Assembly: GCA_001817805.1 (NCBI GenBank)
Contig: MHJB01000038.1
Coordinates: 6,783-21,335 of the forward strand
Origin: Candidatus Colwellbacteria bacterium RIFCSPLOWO2_12_FULL_43_11
GTDB lineage: Bacteria; Patescibacteriota; Minisyncoccia; UBA6257; Colwellbacteraceae
Direction of reading: 5' to 3'
Length of the DNA stretch: 14,553 bases
Part shown: piece by piece, positions 13,756 to 14,553 of the stretch
How the letters are laid out: the number at the start of each line of letters is the position of its first letter
Position numbering within the stretch: position 1 is the first letter of the stretch
Position numbers and translations under genes: made by a program
Notes under the pieces: generated by a model
Database searches by the model: none
Seen by the model: the letters and a program-made list of their open reading frames with translations, nothing else
What the model was told of the DNA's origin: nothing

Positions 13756-13849
13756 TGCCTGCTTGGCACGAGTGCGAGACCTGCCGAACACAGGCGTATC
13801 TTGATGATACGCCAAGGAGGCGTAACGAAGCAATCGGGCTAAGCAGGCA
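13756..13849 (+). repeat. Left stem-loop domain of the element
   Basis: Arms TGCCTGCTTGGC (13756-13767) and GCTAAGCAGGCA (13838-13849) pair over 12 positions, one of them a G-T wobble. Within them is a perfect 8 bp hairpin, GGCGTATC (13793-13800), loop TTGAT, GATACGCC (13806-13813). The 17 bases after the hairpin (AAGGAGGCGTAACGAAG) resemble the inverted copy in the right domain. Confidence 0.75.
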
Positions 13850-13861
13850 GCTCTCGATGGG

Positions 13862-13958
13862 ATATGGCCAATTTTATATATAACTGCGTTGCTCCTCCTC
13901 GGCGTATATCCACACGCCTTCGTCGTCGCGCCTGGCTCTCTATAAAATTGGCTCATAT
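13862..13958 (+). repeat. Right stem-loop domain of the element
   Basis: Arms GCCAATTTTATA (13867-13878) and TATAAAATTGGC (13941-13952) are perfect reverse complements. With a single bulged base the pairing extends outward through ATATG at 13862 and CATAT at 13954-13958. Inside is a 5 bp hairpin, GGCGT (13901-13905) with ACGCC (13914-13918). Read on the minus strand, the hairpin and flank (13918 back to 13884) look like a diverged copy of 13793-13830. Confidence 0.75.
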
Positions 13959-13959
13959 T

Positions 13960-13989
13960 GCGTTAGGAATTGTTTGAAATATAGGTTCT
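13960..13989 (-). repeat. Right terminal inverted repeat of the element
   Basis: This is the partner of 13720-13750. Read on the minus strand it begins AGAACCTATATTTCAAACAA and ends CTAACGC. It contains the probable -35 box of the murA promoter (TTGTTT, 13970-13975). Confidence 0.8.
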
Positions 13990-13998
13990 GTATATAAT
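13970..13998 (+). promoter_or_regulatory. Probable leaderless promoter of murA
   Basis: A perfect -10 hexamer TATAAT (13993-13998) stands 17 bases after TTGTTT (13970-13975), a partial -35. Only 7 bases separate the -10 from the murA ATG, so transcription would start at or within a base or two of the start codon, giving a leaderless mRNA. No Shine-Dalgarno is present, in keeping with that. The -35 lies within the right terminal repeat of the element; the -10 lies just outside it. Confidence 0.6.
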
Positions 13999-14005
13999 AA
14001 GTTGG

Positions 14006-14553
14006 ATGAAATTCATTGTAAACGGCGGACGTAGGTTAGAGGGAGAGATAAAGGTTTTGGGCTCTAAAAATGCTGCGACTCCTATAATCTCGGCTACCAT
14101 TTTAACTTCCAGGCCCTGTGTTATAGAAAATGTTCCCAAAATAGGCGATGTAGCGACTCTACTTGCGATTTTAGCCAGTATGGGTTCGGAAATCTCTTGG
14201 CTGGGCGAACGGACATTGCGTATTGTTAATAAGGACATTGACCCTAAAAAAATTGATTTGCATTTGGTTAGACGCATCCGCTCTTCCGTTCTTCTTGTTG
14301 CTCCCATCCTTGCAAGATTTGGAGAGTTTGTTACCGGCACTCCCGGTGGGTGCCACATAGGAGTTAGGCCCCTGGATGCCCACCTTGAGTCTTTTAAAGA
14401 CTTAGGTATTGAGGTTAATTACAATGCGACTAAAGACCTATACAGGCTTAAAACTCCCAAGAAATACGATAAAAGCTCGGTTATCCTTAAGGAATTCAGC
14501 GTTACCGCTACGGAGAACTTGATGATGTTGGGATATAAAATTCCAAGCCTGGA
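14006..14553 (+). CDS. murA: UDP-N-acetylglucosamine 1-carboxyvinyltransferase (partial, 3' end beyond window)
   Basis: MurA transfers enolpyruvate from PEP to UDP-GlcNAc, the first committed cytosolic step of peptidoglycan synthesis. The 182 codons present form the N-terminal part of an EPSP synthase-like fold. It begins MKFIVNGGRRLEGEIKVLGSK, with the substrate-binding Lys-Asn in GSKNAA (20-25). The catalytic-loop signature TPGGCHIGVRPLDAH contains the Cys that corresponds to E. coli Cys115, so the protein is of the fosfomycin-target Cys type. RRIRSS and VTATENLMML also match the family. The start is the ATG 7 bases after a TATAAT box. It is transcribed divergently from the PEGA gene and is separated from it by the inverted-repeat element. 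Confidence 0.95.
   Translation, partial: MKFIVNGGRRLEGEIKVLGSKNAATPIISATILTSRPCVIENVPKIGDVATLLAILASMGSEISWLGERTLRIVNKDIDPKKIDLHLVRRIRSSVLLVAPILARFGEFVTGTPGGCHIGVRPLDAHLESFKDLGIEVNYNATKDLYRLKTPKKYDKSSVILKEFSVTATENLMMLGYKIPSL

Larger units (their letters stand above)
13720..13989. repeat. 270 bp non-coding element with terminal inverted repeats (MITE-like)
   Basis: This fills almost the entire gap between the PEGA gene and murA. Its ends are an imperfect inverted repeat, 13720-13750 and 13960-13989, both beginning AGAACCTAT when read inward. Inside are two side-by-side stem-loop domains, 13756-13849 and 13862-13958, each with its own outer arm and an inner GGCGT-type hairpin. It has no plausible gene: the one open frame (13732-13956, minus) is low in family-like features and lies wholly within the repeats. 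No target-site duplication is visible at the edges. It may be a miniature transposable or palindromic repeat element, or a structured RNA or regulatory region shared by the two divergent genes. Copy number elsewhere would decide. Confidence 0.65.

Noticed and set aside
13732..13956. Minus-strand open frame of 74 codons inside the repeat element
   Set aside because: It lies entirely within nested inverted repeats, its composition follows the palindromes, and it resembles no protein family I know.
1..14553. CRISPR array, defence genes or insertion sequence
   Set aside because: No regularly spaced direct repeats and no transposase, nuclease or toxin-antitoxin genes were seen on either strand.

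Overview
The window is a bacterial translation locus: the end of the str cluster (fusA 3' end, tuf), followed by rpsJ and a compact S10-spc ribosomal protein cluster ending in secY, adk and map. All of these are on the + strand. The most likely source is a Candidate Phyla Radiation (Patescibacteria) bacterium, probably Parcubacteria-like. The evidence is that no uL30 (rpmD) gene lies between rpsE and rplO, several ribosomal proteins are unusually short, the adenylate kinase is divergent, and EF-Tu carries DAPGH instead of DCPGH. TGA is used as a stop (rplC, rplO) and all reading frames are intact with TGG as Trp, so the code is standard, not the UGA-Gly code of Gracilibacteria/SR1.

Layout: 1-95 fusA 3' end; 96-219 a spacer with a candidate promoter; 220-1759 tuf and rpsJ; 1798-1828 a strong terminator-like hairpin; 1847-7027 rplC-rplD-rplW-rplB-rpsS-rplV-rpsC-rplP-rpmC-rpsQ-rplN-rplX; 7009-9709 rplE-rpsN-rpsH-rplF-rplR-rpsE-rplO; 9702-12423 secY-adk-map; 12420-13715 on the minus strand, a membrane-anchored PEGA-domain protein with a probable beta-propeller; 13720-13989 a non-coding element bounded by about 30 bp inverted repeats; 14006 onward the start of murA, cut by the window end. 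Genes from rplC to map are separated by at most 14 bases or overlap by up to 19, so they are probably cotranscribed.

The genes together supply the elongation factors, both ribosomal subunits, the SecY translocon channel and N-terminal methionine removal. murA adds the first committed step of peptidoglycan synthesis. The alpha-operon genes that often follow map (infA, rpmJ, rpsM, rpsK, rpsD, rpoA, rplQ) are absent here; the cluster ends convergently against the PEGA gene.

The most notable observations are a group of slimmed large-subunit proteins (uL15 cut to 80 aa, uL3 lacking about 70 internal residues, uL23 with a shortened loop, uL5 without its N-terminal segment, no uL30), an almost complete absence of Shine-Dalgarno sequences, an NMP kinase with several substitutions in its nucleotide site, and the 270 bp inverted-repeat element that appears to supply part of a leaderless murA promoter. 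I saw no defence system, CRISPR array or RNA gene in the window.
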